Program-made: the position numbers and the translations under genes
Notes under the pieces: model-generated
Database searches by the model: none
What the model saw: the letters and a program-made list of their open reading frames with translations, nothing else
What the model was told of the DNA's origin: nothing
Assembly (NCBI GenBank): GCA_051155755.1
Contig: DAXETY010000059.1
Coordinates: 1-64,000, forward strand
Source of the DNA: DAXETY01 sp051155755
GTDB lineage: Bacteria; Desulfobacterota; Desulfobacteria; Desulfobacterales; SG8-13
Reading direction: 5' to 3'
Length of the DNA: 64,000 bases
In this document: in pieces, positions 34,456-44,085 of the stretch
Numbering within the stretch: the first letter of the stretch is position 1
Layout: the number at the start of each line of letters is the position of its first letter

Positions 34456-35535
34456 TCAGCGCAGCTTCAGGGTGCTCATCGCCATCAGCGCCAGGGCGAT
34501 GGCAATGATCCAGAAACGCACGATGACCTTCGGTTCCGCCCAGCCTTTCAATTCGAAATGGTGATGCAGCGGAGCCATGCGGAATATCCGCCGGCCGCGG
34601 GTCATTTTGAAAAATCCCACCTGGAATATGACCGACAGCGCTTCGATCACGAACAGGCCCCCGACGATGACCAGCAGAATCTCCTGCTTGGTGATCACGG
34701 CGATGGTGCCCAGGACCCCGCCCAGCGGCAGCGAACCCACGTCCCCCATGAACATCTGGGCCGGATAAGCGTTGAACCACAAAAATCCAAGCCCCGCACC
34801 GGCCATCGCGCCGCAGAAAACCGCGCTTTCCCCCGATGCGGCCACGTAATTGATCTGCAGATAATCGGCAAATTTCACGTGGCCGGCCACGTATGCGAAT
34901 ATCATGTAAGTGACCGCCGCAATGATCACCGGACCGATGGCCAGACCGTCGAGTCCGTCGGTCAGGTTGACCGCGTTGGAGGTGCCCACGATGACGAAAA
35001 CGGCAAACAGCACGTACCACCAGCCCAGATCCGGTGTGATGTCTTTGAAGAACGGCACGGTCACCTGGGTGTCGAAGCCCGGGCGCGTGCACACCAGGGC
35101 TGCGGCGATCAGGGCGGCCAGGGCCTGCAGCATCAGCTTGCTCCGGCCGCTCAGCCCTTTGCTGCGTTTTTTGACCTGCATCAGGTAGTCGTCCACGAAG
35201 CCGATGGTGCCGAAGCTGAGCAGAACGAACAGCAGAATCCAGATGTAAAAATTGGTCAGGTTCGCCCACAGCAGCGTGGCCGTGGTGACGGCGAACAGGA
35301 TCAGGGTGCCGCCCATGGTGGGCGTTCCGGCCTTTTTGTGATGGGCCTGGGGACCGTCTTCCCGGATGTACTGTCCGACCTGCATCAAACTGAGTTTGCG
35401 GATCACCCATGGGCCGATGACGAAACAGATCAGAAACGCCGTCAAGCTGGCATAAATGGCCCGGAAGGTGATGTACCGGAACACATTGAAGGCCGAAATG
35501 GTCGTATGCAATGGATAAAGCAGGTGATAGAGCAT
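34456..35535 (-). CDS. mraY: Phospho-N-acetylmuramoyl-pentapeptide transferase
   Basis: 359 aa with about ten membrane helices. MraY transfers phospho-MurNAc-pentapeptide to undecaprenyl phosphate, giving lipid I. Signature motifs: FVDDYLMQVKKRSKGLSGRSK, NAVNLTDGLDGLAIGP, the aspartates in FMGDVGSLPLGG, and APLHHHFELKGW near the C-terminus. An 88-base gap with no gene separates it from murF. Confidence 0.97.
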   Translation of the reverse strand: MLYHLLYPLHTTISAFNVFRYITFRAIYASLTAFLICFVIGPWVIRKLSLMQVGQYIREDGPQAHHKKAGTPTMGGTLILFAVTTATLLWANLTNFYIWILLFVLLSFGTIGFVDDYLMQVKKRSKGLSGRSKLMLQALAALIAAALVCTRPGFDTQVTVPFFKDITPDLGWWYVLFAVFVIVGTSNAVNLTDGLDGLAIGPVIIAAVTYMIFAYVAGHVKFADYLQINYVAASGESAVFCGAMAGAGLGFLWFNAYPAQMFMGDVGSLPLGGVLGTIAVITKQEILLVIVGGLFVIEALSVIFQVGFFKMTRGRRIFRMAPLHHHFELKGWAEPKVIVRFWIIAIALALMAMSTLKLR

Positions 35536-35623
35536 GTCGGCGTCGCTGTCGTTCGTTGAAGCCGTTGCAGAATCGCTTCCCGGGGGATTCCGCTGAACTT
35601 GCTGCGACTTCAGTGGGTTGCTG

Positions 35624-37072
35624 TCAATCTTGCGGTGCTTCGTCGGCCCAGGACTTCAGACCCACGACCACTCGTTCCATTGCCATGCCGCGCGATCCTT
35701 TCACCAGGACCCAATCGCCTTCCTGCAGCCGGTTTTTGAGGATTTCAACCAGTTCCTCCCGGCTGCCGGTGAACACCTTCTCGGGCGCCATTCCCGCATC
35801 TCTGGCACCGGCTGCGGCCTCGTCGGCGAAACGGCCCGCGGCCAACAGGGCCGCAACGTGCGTGCCCGCGGCCGCCTTGCCGACCGCCCGGTGCAGTTCC
35901 GCCGACTGCGGCCCCAGTTCGAGCATGTCGCCCATCACGAAGAATCCGCGCGCCTCGCCCCGCACCCGCTGCAGGGTCTGCAGGGCCGCCTCCATGGAAG
36001 CCGGGTTGGCGTTGTAGGTGTCGTCGATGATCCGGATCCCTTTACGGGTTTGCAGGATTTGAATCCGGCCGCCGGCCGGCTCGAAATGCGCCAGACCATG
36101 GCGGATGTTTTCCGGCTTTACGCCGGCTTTCCAGCCGACGGCGGCGGCGGCCAGCGCATTGATCACGTTGAACATTCCCGGAACATGGAGGGCCATTGCA
36201 ATGCGGGCATCGGGCAGATGCAGTTCGAACCGGCAGCCGGAAGCATCCAATTCGATCTGCCCGGCGCGCACGGCCGCCGTCGTGGTGCGGCCGTAGAACA
36301 GCACTTCGCAGGCCGCCGCCGAGGCCATCTTCACCACCCGGGGGTCGTCGGCGTTGAGAATGGCCGTGCCGTCGGCCGGCAGTGCTTCCACCAGCTCTCT
36401 TTTGGCGTGCATGACCCCTTCGATGCTGCCGACGCCTTCCAGGTGGGCCGGTCCGACATTGGTGACCACGCCCATGTTCGGCAGACAAATACCGGCCAGT
36501 TCGCGGATTTCACCGGGGGCATTCATGCCCAGCTCCACCACCGCCCATCGATGCGCCGGGGCCAGCTCGAAAAGCGTCAGCGGCACGCCGATGTTGTTGT
36601 TGAAATTCTTGCGGTTCGACAGAACCGCAAATTGCTCACCGAGCACCGCAGCGGTCATCTGGCGGGTGGTGGTCTTGCCGTTGCTGCCGGTAATGCCGGT
36701 TACCGCAACGGAATTGCGCTGCCGGTGAAACCGGGCCAGATCCCCCAGAGCTCGAATCGTGTCTTCCACGGCGATCGCGGCAACGCCGCGCTGCAGCCAG
36801 TCTGCGACCGGCAGTTCGTCCAGTTTGTCTTTTTGCAGCACCAGGCCACGGATGCCGCGCTCGACCACCTCGGCCGCAAACCTGTGACCGTCGTGGGTTT
36901 CTCCCTGAATGGCGACAAACAGCTCCCGCCCGGTGATGACACGGGAATCGATTCCGATGCCGTCAAACTGCAGCCGGCGGTCCCCGCCGAGCTGCCGGCC
37001 GCCGACGGCACGCACGCAATCGGTCAGGCGCCAGGGCAGGGGGGCGTTTTGATTCGGTTTCGGATCGGTCAT
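35624..37072 (-). CDS. murF: UDP-N-acetylmuramoyl-tripeptide--D-alanyl-D-alanine ligase
   Basis: 482 aa. It adds D-Ala-D-Ala to the UDP-MurNAc-tripeptide. P-loop ITGSNGKTTTRQM, then VVELGMNAPGEI, NVGPAHLEGVGS, and the C-terminal IIDDTYNANPASMEAAL. It starts 9 bases after the murE stop. No ddl gene lies in this cluster. Confidence 0.97.
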   Translation of the reverse strand: MTDPKPNQNAPLPWRLTDCVRAVGGRQLGGDRRLQFDGIGIDSRVITGRELFVAIQGETHDGHRFAAEVVERGIRGLVLQKDKLDELPVADWLQRGVAAIAVEDTIRALGDLARFHRQRNSVAVTGITGSNGKTTTRQMTAAVLGEQFAVLSNRKNFNNNIGVPLTLFELAPAHRWAVVELGMNAPGEIRELAGICLPNMGVVTNVGPAHLEGVGSIEGVMHAKRELVEALPADGTAILNADDPRVVKMASAAACEVLFYGRTTTAAVRAGQIELDASGCRFELHLPDARIAMALHVPGMFNVINALAAAAVGWKAGVKPENIRHGLAHFEPAGGRIQILQTRKGIRIIDDTYNANPASMEAALQTLQRVRGEARGFFVMGDMLELGPQSAELHRAVGKAAAGTHVAALLAAGRFADEAAAGARDAGMAPEKVFTGSREELVEILKNRLQEGDWVLVKGSRGMAMERVVVGLKSWADEAPQD

Positions 37073-37081
37073 GATTCGTTC

Positions 37082-38638
37082 TCAATCCGCTTTGCGGCCG
37101 CCGTCCATCTCCGACAGGACCCGCCGGGCTTCCTCCCGGTCGTCGAAGTGAATCGTGCGGTCTTTTAGGATCTGATAGGTTTCGTGACCCTTGCCGGCGA
37201 TCAAAACCACATCCTTGGGTCCGGCGGCCCGGATGGCCAAGGCGATGGCCCGGCGGCGATCCGGTTCCACCACGAAACCGCTTTGCGGAACACCGCCGTC
37301 GAGTTCCCCGGGTCGGTACTGCCGGCCGGCCACCTCCAGAACCCCGGCCAACACCTGCTCGATGATCTGCATGGGCGGTTCGCTGCGGGGATTGTCGGAA
37401 GTGACCACCGCCAGATCGGAGCTGCCCGCCGCGATCCGTCCCATCAGCGGGCGTTTGCCCCGGTCGCGGTCTCCGCCGCAACCGAACACACAAATCAGCT
37501 TGCCCGTAAGAACCGAGCGCAGGGAACGGATCACGTTTTCCAGGGCATCGGGCGTGTGGGCGTAGTCCACGTAGACGTTGCTGTCGGGCCGGTCGGATAC
37601 CGGTTCCAGGCGTCCGGGAATCCGGGATGTCGTCTCGATGCCGCGCCGGATGCTGTCCAGGGGCAGTTCCAGGGCAACGGCCGCTCCGACCGCACAGAGA
37701 ATGTTTTCCCGGTTGTGGTGTCCCACCAGCGGTGAGCGCAACGCCAGCGGGCCCTGCGGTGTGTGCAGGCGGCCCTGAAAACCGGACAGATCCTGCCGCT
37801 GCAGTTCGGGTCGAACGTCATTGAAGGGGCCGATGCCGACCGAAATGCGACGCAGGTTTTCCAGCCGCATGAGCTCGGCACCCCTGGGGTCGTCGGTATT
37901 GACCACGGCAACGGCCCGGGCGGCTTTCGGTCCCCGGGGCAGCATTTCGGCAAACAGTTTTTTCTTGCTGGCCCAGTAAGAGGTCATGGTTTTGTGGTAA
38001 TCAAGATGATCCTGGCTGAAATTGGTAAAGACCCCGACATCGAAAGCGCAGTGATCCACCCGGTGCAAATCCAGCGCATGCGATGAAACCTCGAGCACGA
38101 CGTGGGTTACCGCCGCAGCGCGCATTTCGGCCAGGATGCGCTGCAGGTCCAAAGATTCCGGCGTGGTGACCGGGTTGTCGAACACCCGGCCGGCGTAACG
38201 ATAGTTGACCGTTCCGATTACCCCGGCCGAATACCCGGCCGCCTGCAAAATGCCTTCGATCAGATACGAGGTGGTCGTCTTGCCGTTGGTGCCGGTAATG
38301 CCGATCAAGGTCATGGCTTCCGACGGTGCGCCGTAGAAGCGAGCCGCCAGCGCCGACAGGTCCGCGCGGCTGTCCTGCGAAAGCACCAGGGCGATTTCCG
38401 GCGGAAGCGGCAGGCGGCGCTGGGCCACCACTGCCGCGGCGCCGTTTTCCAGGGCCGTTTCGACAAAATCGTGACCGTCGGCGGCCAATCCGCGGATGGC
38501 GATAAACAGTCCCCCCGGTTGAACATTCTGTGCCCGAATGTGCAGCGAACCGATCTGCGGATCCACGGCGGCGTTGCCGGGATTCGGCGGTGCCGCCGGC
38601 TGCAGCGGCAAGCCCGATATCAGTTCCGATAGCTTCAA
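37082..38638 (-). CDS. murE: UDP-MurNAc-tripeptide synthetase (meso-DAP type)
   Basis: 518 aa. MurE adds the third residue of the stem peptide. P-loop GITGTNGKTTTSYLI, then NFSQDHLDYHKTM, KLICVFGCGGDRDRGKRP and VTSDNPRSEPP. The DNPR motif is the known marker for meso-diaminopimelate rather than lysine, fitting a Gram-negative wall. Its start overlaps the ftsI stop by 4 bases, giving translational coupling. Confidence 0.97.
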   Translation of the reverse strand: MKLSELISGLPLQPAAPPNPGNAAVDPQIGSLHIRAQNVQPGGLFIAIRGLAADGHDFVETALENGAAAVVAQRRLPLPPEIALVLSQDSRADLSALAARFYGAPSEAMTLIGITGTNGKTTTSYLIEGILQAAGYSAGVIGTVNYRYAGRVFDNPVTTPESLDLQRILAEMRAAAVTHVVLEVSSHALDLHRVDHCAFDVGVFTNFSQDHLDYHKTMTSYWASKKKLFAEMLPRGPKAARAVAVVNTDDPRGAELMRLENLRRISVGIGPFNDVRPELQRQDLSGFQGRLHTPQGPLALRSPLVGHHNRENILCAVGAAVALELPLDSIRRGIETTSRIPGRLEPVSDRPDSNVYVDYAHTPDALENVIRSLRSVLTGKLICVFGCGGDRDRGKRPLMGRIAAGSSDLAVVTSDNPRSEPPMQIIEQVLAGVLEVAGRQYRPGELDGGVPQSGFVVEPDRRRAIALAIRAAGPKDVVLIAGKGHETYQILKDRTIHFDDREEARRVLSEMDGGRKAD

Positions 38639-40368
38639 CCGGAGCCTCCATTGCGCCGGGCTACCGCCAGCTGGCGATTACCGTCGGGCGGTACGTTCAA
38701 ATAATTCAGCGTTTCCTCGGCGATGCGGCGAAATGCCGGTGCGGCCACCGTCCCGCCGTAGTATTCCCCCTGGGGTTCGTCGATGATGACAAGAATGCTG
38801 ATCGCCGGTTTGGTTGCCGGTGTGTAGCCGACGAACGAGGCGATGTAGCGGTCGTCGGCATAGGTGCCGTCGTCGTTGATTTTCTGTGCCGTGCCGGTCT
38901 TGCCGCAGACGCTGTAACCGTTCACAGAGGCCAGGGTTCCGGTGCCGCCCTCGGTGATCACCGTTTTCAGTATGTTGGAAAGGGTTGCTGCGGTTTGCCG
39001 GGATACCACTTGCCGAACTTGACGGGGCTGGAAGGCGTGCACGGTCTTTCCGTCGGCGTCCACCACGGCCTGCACCAGGTAGGGCTTCATTAGAACACCG
39101 CCGTTGGCCAGGGCCGAGAAGGCCGTAATCAATTGAATCGGGGAAGCAGCGATGCCGTGGCCGAAAGAGACGGCGGCGGTATCCATGGGAGTCCAGTCCG
39201 TGTAATGGGACAGGCTGCCGGCGGTTTCGCCCGGGCAGTCGAGTCCGGTCCGCTTTCCGAAACCGAAATCGCCCAGGGTTTGGTGCAGCAGCTCGGGGCC
39301 GAGCATTTCACTGATTTTGATGGCGCCGATGTTGCTCGAATATTTGATAATTTGCTGCAGCGACAGCCAGCCGTGTTTGGTGGTGTCGTGAACGACGTTG
39401 CGCCCGATCCGGTAGGCCCCGTTTTCGCAGAAAAAAATGGTGTTCGGCGACGATCCGCCGGCTTCGATGGCGGCGGCGGCATTGAAGATCTTCAGGGTCG
39501 AGCCGGGTTCGATCGGGTCGGTGATGGCCCGGTTGCGCCACCGCTCGCGCTTGAACTCGCCAAACGCGTTGGGGTTGAACAATGGATCGTGCGCAATTGC
39601 CAGCACCGCACCGGTGGTCGGATCCATCACGATCGCGATCCCGGAAGCGGCACTGTAGCGGCTTACCGTTTCGGCCAGGGTCTTTTCGGCGATGAACTGG
39701 ATGGTTCGATCGATGGTCAACACGAGGTTGCGGCCATCGGATACGGTAATGGGTTCGTCGGCGGGCCGGATCCGGTTGCCGCGGGCGTCGCGCAGCGCGA
39801 CGATGCGCGACTCCCCGCCCTTGAGATAGCGGTCGTAATAGTACTCGAGGCCTTCCAGACCGTTGCCGTCGATGCCGGCAAATCCGATGACCTGGGCGGC
39901 CAGGGTCTTGCTGGGATAAAAACGGGTGTACTCCGGCACAAAGCCGACGCCTTGCAGCTCCAGTTCCCGGATTTTTTCCACTTCCAGCGGTGTGGCCTGG
40001 CGTTTTACCCAGACGAACGGCGAGTGCAGCCCCAGCTGCTTGTTCAACCGCCGCCGATCCATTTTCAGCACTTTCGACAACGCCGCCGCGGTTCGGGCAG
40101 GATCGTCAATTTCCGGCGGATGGGCCGCGATCGAGGTGGACTTTACGCTGAGGGCCAGTTCGGACATGCGCCGGTCATAAATGGTGCCGCGCTTCCCGCG
40201 GGTCGTCACCGGATTGACATACTGATCGGCGGCCATTTGCGACAGCCGGGTGTGCTGAAAGATCTGAATGTGGGCCGCTTTGCCGCCGATCACCGCCAGA
40301 AACACCGAAAACAGAAAGCCCACCAGCAGGCTGCGGCGCTGTATTTTCTGGGATTCCGTCTGGCTCAT
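38635..40368 (-). CDS. ftsI: Peptidoglycan transpeptidase FtsI (PBP3)
   Basis: 577 aa class B penicillin-binding protein for septal cross-linking. One N-terminal membrane helix (about 13-33) is followed by the dimerisation domain (RGKRGTIYDRRMSELAL) and the transpeptidase domain. Catalytic motifs are complete: Ser in EPGSTLKIF, SSN in IKYSSNIGA, and KTG in SVCGKTGTAQK. No PASTA repeats are present. It lies directly after ftsL, overlapping it by 4 bases, and pairs with FtsW. Confidence 0.97.
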   Translation of the reverse strand: MSQTESQKIQRRSLLVGFLFSVFLAVIGGKAAHIQIFQHTRLSQMAADQYVNPVTTRGKRGTIYDRRMSELALSVKSTSIAAHPPEIDDPARTAAALSKVLKMDRRRLNKQLGLHSPFVWVKRQATPLEVEKIRELELQGVGFVPEYTRFYPSKTLAAQVIGFAGIDGNGLEGLEYYYDRYLKGGESRIVALRDARGNRIRPADEPITVSDGRNLVLTIDRTIQFIAEKTLAETVSRYSAASGIAIVMDPTTGAVLAIAHDPLFNPNAFGEFKRERWRNRAITDPIEPGSTLKIFNAAAAIEAGGSSPNTIFFCENGAYRIGRNVVHDTTKHGWLSLQQIIKYSSNIGAIKISEMLGPELLHQTLGDFGFGKRTGLDCPGETAGSLSHYTDWTPMDTAAVSFGHGIAASPIQLITAFSALANGGVLMKPYLVQAVVDADGKTVHAFQPRQVRQVVSRQTAATLSNILKTVITEGGTGTLASVNGYSVCGKTGTAQKINDDGTYADDRYIASFVGYTPATKPAISILVIIDEPQGEYYGGTVAAPAFRRIAEETLNYLNVPPDGNRQLAVARRNGGSG

Positions 40369-40664
40369 GGCAGTACCACGGTCTGTTCGGGTTTCGGCAT
40401 GGTCAGGCCGAGACGATTGCGGGCGATGGTTTCGATGCGCTCGGGCGATTTCAGATGCGCCAGTTCGATTTTCAACTGACTTTGCAGTGTGATCAGGTTT
40501 TGCCGGGTTTTATCGGCCTCGGTGATCTGATAACCCAGTCGGGTGCATTGAACCCGGCACCAGGTGTAAAACAGCAACTCCGCCATAAAGACCACCAGCA
40601 GCGTGGTCCAGAGCAGCAAATGCCGGGGACCGGACCTGCGTTTGGATGTCTTGCGGCGGTTCAT
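40365..40664 (-). CDS. ftsL: Cell division protein FtsL
   Basis: 99 aa from ATG 40664, which lies 7 bases after an AGGAGG ribosome site; an upstream start at 40685 overlaps that site. A short basic cytoplasmic segment (NRRKTSKRRSGPR) is followed by a membrane helix (about 15-37) and a periplasmic coiled coil ending in ETIARNRLGLTMPKPEQ, a typical FtsL ending. Sequence conservation is low in this family; position between rsmH and ftsI settles the call. Confidence 0.88.
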   Translation of the reverse strand: MNRRKTSKRRSGPRHLLLWTTLLVVFMAELLFYTWCRVQCTRLGYQITEADKTRQNLITLQSQLKIELAHLKSPERIETIARNRLGLTMPKPEQTVVLP

Positions 40665-40695
40665 CGAAATGCCTCCTGACTGCAAGCCGGAATGT

Positions 40696-41634
40696 TTAAA
40701 TTTTTTCCACCGCCCGCAGGCGGGTGCTGCGTGCGGCCGGATTGGCTTCGACCTCGGCGGCGGACGGCCGCACCACCTTGCGGGTGAGCCGGCGCACCGT
40801 CGGCTGACGACCGCACACGCAGCGGGGAATCCGCGGCGGACAGATGCACCCCTTTGCCAGGCGGGCGAAGCATTGCTTCACGCGTCGGTCCTCCAGCGAG
40901 TGAAACGCGAGCACGCACAGGCGCCCTCCCGGCAGCAAACAATCGCAGACGACGTCCAGAAATTGATCGAGCCTTTCCAGTTCGTGGTTTACCGCGATGC
41001 GCAGGGCCATGAACACCCGGGTGGCAGGGTGGATTTTCATGCGTGCGCCGGCGCCTCTCGGGATCGCAGCCCGCACCAGTTCGGCCAGCTGCCGGCTGGT
41101 TCGGATCGGTGCTTTTTTGCGCGCGGCGACCACCCGCCGGGCGATGGATTTCGCGTGGCGCTCTTCCCCGAACTCCCGGAAAATCCGGGCCAGTTCGATT
41201 TCCCCGGCACGGTTGATGATGTCTTCGGCTTTTTCGCCCGCCTGCGGGTCCATGCGCATGTCCAGAGGTTCATCACGTTGGAAACTGAATCCCCGCCCGC
41301 TGTGTTCGATCTGGTGCAGGGAAATGCCCAGATCGGCCAGGATGCCGTCAGCCCCGACGATTTCGAGTCGGCTCAAAATCTGCGGCAGATGTGCGAAATT
41401 GTCGTGCACCAGGTGTACGCGAGCCCTGCAGAAATCGAGCCTTTTGCGGCCCAGGGAGACGGCTTCGGCGTCCTGGTCGATGCCGATCAGCACTCCGTCG
41501 GGTTGAATCTGTTCGCAGATCGCCGCTGCATGACCGGACCCGCCCAGTGTGCAGTCCACCATGGTTTTGCCCGGCGCGGGGGCCAGAAAACGAAGCACCT
41601 CCTGCAGCATGGCCGGGACATGATACGATGGCAT
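40696..41634 (-). CDS. rsmH: 16S rRNA (cytosine(1402)-N(4))-methyltransferase
   Basis: 312 aa (formerly MraW). It methylates C1402 of 16S rRNA with SAM. N-terminus YHVPAMLQEVLRFL; SAM motif MVDCTLGGSGHAAAI; GILADLGISLHQIE; RGFSFQRDEPLDMRMD; C-terminal GGRLCVLAFHSLEDRRVKQ. Start 5 bases after the mraZ stop. Confidence 0.97.
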   Translation of the reverse strand: MPSYHVPAMLQEVLRFLAPAPGKTMVDCTLGGSGHAAAICEQIQPDGVLIGIDQDAEAVSLGRKRLDFCRARVHLVHDNFAHLPQILSRLEIVGADGILADLGISLHQIEHSGRGFSFQRDEPLDMRMDPQAGEKAEDIINRAGEIELARIFREFGEERHAKSIARRVVAARKKAPIRTSRQLAELVRAAIPRGAGARMKIHPATRVFMALRIAVNHELERLDQFLDVVCDCLLPGGRLCVLAFHSLEDRRVKQCFARLAKGCICPPRIPRCVCGRQPTVRRLTRKVVRPSAAEVEANPAARSTRLRAVEKI

Positions 41635-41639
41635 CGGGG

Positions 41640-42086
41640 TTAGAGCCCCAACCAGTCGATGGTTTCCTTAAACTCGTCATCCTGTATGTCTTGATCCATC
41701 ATCTCGAATTCCTGCTCCCATTTCGGTTTGGACCAGATTTCAAAATGGTCCAAAACGCCCACCAGCACGACTTCTTTTTCCAGACCGGCGTATCCCCGCA
41801 ATGGAGGCGGGATTACGATGCGACTCTGCTTGTCGCATTCGCAATCGAATGCGCCGCCCATGAATATTCGCCGAAAACGGCGCAGTTTATCGCTTTTGGT
41901 GGGCAGAGAGAGAATTTTTTGTTCGATTTTTTCCCATTGATCATAGGGGAAGGCGACCAGACAGCCGTCCAGCCGTGACAGCATGATACCCCGGCGGTCC
42001 CCGTTCTGGATGAGCTCCTTGAAACGGGATGGAATGATGAGACGCCCTTTCCCATCAATATTGTGGTGCGAAAAGCCGCGGAACAT
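41640..42086 (-). CDS. mraZ: Transcriptional regulator MraZ
   Basis: 148 aa from ATG 42086; a longer frame to 42137 crosses the operator repeats and is rejected. Two SpoVT/AbrB-like DNA-binding halves are visible: MFRGFSHHNIDGKGRLIIPS with RF, and FDCECDKQSRIVIPPPLRGY. MraZ forms rings that bind tandem repeats before its own gene and represses the dcw cluster in E. coli (it activates in mycoplasmas). A matching repeat operator lies 15 bases upstream. Confidence 0.96.
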   Translation of the reverse strand: MFRGFSHHNIDGKGRLIIPSRFKELIQNGDRRGIMLSRLDGCLVAFPYDQWEKIEQKILSLPTKSDKLRRFRRIFMGGAFDCECDKQSRIVIPPPLRGYAGLEKEVVLVGVLDHFEIWSKPKWEQEFEMMDQDIQDDEFKETIDWLGL

Positions 42087-42100
42087 GATCCCCCTTTGAT

Positions 42101-42130
42101 CATCCACTTTGATCCACTTTGCACCATTTA
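42101..42130 (-). promoter_or_regulatory. MraZ operator: three direct repeats
   Basis: On the - strand three 10-base units follow each other: TAAATGGTGC, AAAGTGGATC, AAAGTGGATG. The last two are perfect AAAGTGG boxes with 3-base spacers, the arrangement reported for MraZ binding sites; the first is a weaker copy. They end 14 bases before the mraZ ATG, so repression or activation of the whole dcw operon through this site is expected. Confidence 0.8.
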
Positions 42131-42539
42131 AAACCATTTTTCAAGGGGAGTCAAGAAAAAAAGAAGGACTTCGGCGGGATATTTCTAATCATTCACGTTC
42201 GTTATTTAAGATTCATGATTTCTGTTTTCCGATAGCGGCATTTCAGGCTTGATATGCATACAATGTATTGCAAAGACAGTAAAAATTTTCAGGTTAAAAT
42301 TTAAGTATATGATATTACAAAATATATTTGACTTGTTGGGTTAATTCACAATGTGGTATAATACAAATTATATTCATTTATATATAATTGTAATTCATAA
42401 AACAAAATTTCAATAATTTCAATTTCTAATCAGCGATTCGATTCTGGAATCCACCAGGCGGAGCTGTATCTTCCGCTTGGCGCTTTGCATATTCGCCCCG
42501 GATTTGCCCCTTCAGATTAACGGGTAAAGCGATCGTTGT
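42131..42539. other. AT-rich divergent intergenic region
   Basis: About 400 bases between the dcw operon (-) and the polysaccharide cluster (+). From about 42180 to 42430 it is strongly AT-rich. It holds the probable promoter for the + strand cluster (42333-42362) and must hold the dcw promoter, which I could not assign. No gene is supported here. Confidence 0.7.
42333..42362 (+). promoter_or_regulatory. Probable extended -10 promoter of the polysaccharide cluster
   Basis: A perfect -10 TATAAT (42357-42362) is preceded by TG plus one base (42354-42356), the extended -10 form, and by TTGTTG (42333-42338) at an 18-base spacing. Transcription would start near 42369, leaving an untranslated leader of about 170 bases. 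Confidence 0.5.
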
Positions 42540-44039
42540 TTGAACGACCCAAGTCCATCCACAATGTCCTTCGAAACGTTTCCCGATCACCGGATCAGTC
42601 TGACCAGCAAGGTTCTCAAGGGCGGTTCCTGGCTGTTCGCTTTGCGGATCGCCGGGAAAATCATCGGCCTGCTGCGGATTGTCATTTTGGCTCGCATTCT
42701 GCTGCCCCAGGATTTCGGCCTGGTCGGGATCGCCGCAATGGCAGTCGGCACGCTGGAGACGTTTTCGGCCACCGGGTTCCAGGCGGCGCTGGTCCAGAAA
42801 AAAACATACAGCATCCGGGATCTGAACACAGTCTGGACGGTATCCGCCGCAAGGGGTCTTCTCCTTTTCGGGCTTCTGTATGCGACAGCACCCCAAATTG
42901 CGGCGTTTTTTGAATCTCCAGCCTCATTGCCCATCATTCGCGTGGTCGCATTTTCATTGGCGTTGGCCGGTTTTCGGAACCAGGCCATTGTTTTGTTCCA
43001 GCGAGAGCTGAAGTTTCACAAACAATTCTTATACGAACTTTCCGCCATCCTGGCAGAGCTGCTGGCGGTGCTCATCCTGGCATACTGGCTTCGAAATGTA
43101 TGGGCCCTGGTTTTCTCCGGATTGGCCGCCAATGTCACGCGGCTTTTCATGTCTTATGTTTTATGTCCCCAACGGCCGCGACCGGTTTTCGACGGGCCGC
43201 GTCTTCGAACGCTTTTCCATTTCGGACGCTGGGTGTTTCTTTCCAACCTCTTGGTCTTTTTAATTACTCAGGGAGACGACCTGTTCGTCGGCAAAGTGAT
43301 CGGCGTTTCGGCCCTGGGCTTATACCAGATCGCCTTCAGGCTTTCCAATCTGCCGACCACCGAGATATCACATGTTATTTCAAGCGTCACCTTTCCGGCA
43401 TACGCCCGGATTCAGGACGATCTTGCGCGGGTCAGAGCGGCGTATGGCCGGGTCTTGAGAGTCACGCTGTTGATTTCTGTGCCCATGGCCGCCGGTATTT
43501 TCCTGCTGGCAGAAGAGGGTATTGAGATTGTGTTGGGTCGGCATTGGCTGGCGGCCGTTCCCGTTATTCGGGTTCTCGCCGCGGCCGGACTGCTGCGTTC
43601 GATTGCGGCCACCACCGGGCCGATCTTTCATGGACTGGGGCAGCCCCGGATCGATGCGCACTGGCAGATCATCCGGCTGGCGGTTTTGGCCCTGGCAATT
43701 TATCCCCTGAGCCGATATTTCGGCATTATCGGCGTCGCCGCCGCCGTTCTAGCGAGTATCTTCGTTGCGACCGTCGGATTTCTGATCATGGCAGCAAAAA
43801 TACTGCGGTTCCGGTTTATGGATATATTCAATTCCTTGTTACAACCATTGAGTGCGACGCTTGTAATGCTTTTTTCCATCACGGTTTTGAAAATGACTTT
43901 CGGCACCGAACACGCCTGGCAGTTGGTCTGTTGGATATTCGGCGGTGCACTGAGTTATGTCATCGCAGCTTTGATTTCAGATCGCTGGTTCGGCAATCCG
44001 GTTGTTTTGCTAATTCAGCGCGGCTGGAAGGCTAAATAG
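42540..44039 (+). CDS. Polysaccharide flippase (Wzx-like, MOP superfamily)
   Basis: 499 aa with 12-14 predicted membrane helices. The N-terminal KGGSWLFALRIAGKIIGLLR and RILLPQDFGLVGIAAMAVG are typical of lipopolysaccharide/teichuronic-type exporters of the MOP superfamily, which flip undecaprenyl-linked repeat units to the periplasm. The start is TTG 42540; ATG 42564 is an alternative that removes 8 residues. It opens the glycan cluster, directly downstream of the AT-rich promoter region. No Wzy-type polymerase is seen elsewhere in the window. Confidence 0.88.
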   Translation: MNDPSPSTMSFETFPDHRISLTSKVLKGGSWLFALRIAGKIIGLLRIVILARILLPQDFGLVGIAAMAVGTLETFSATGFQAALVQKKTYSIRDLNTVWTVSAARGLLLFGLLYATAPQIAAFFESPASLPIIRVVAFSLALAGFRNQAIVLFQRELKFHKQFLYELSAILAELLAVLILAYWLRNVWALVFSGLAANVTRLFMSYVLCPQRPRPVFDGPRLRTLFHFGRWVFLSNLLVFLITQGDDLFVGKVIGVSALGLYQIAFRLSNLPTTEISHVISSVTFPAYARIQDDLARVRAAYGRVLRVTLLISVPMAAGIFLLAEEGIEIVLGRHWLAAVPVIRVLAAAGLLRSIAATTGPIFHGLGQPRIDAHWQIIRLAVLALAIYPLSRYFGIIGVAAAVLASIFVATVGFLIMAAKILRFRFMDIFNSLLQPLSATLVMLFSITVLKMTFGTEHAWQLVCWIFGGALSYVIAALISDRWFGNPVVLLIQRGWKAK

Positions 44040-44085
44040 ACAGGATGTGGCAGGCTTGACGGCATTCGCTTGAAAGAAAACCATC

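Noticed and set aside
42240..42310. Candidate - strand promoters for mraZ in the AT-rich region.
   Set aside because: Several weak matches exist but none has good -35 and -10 elements at a normal spacing.
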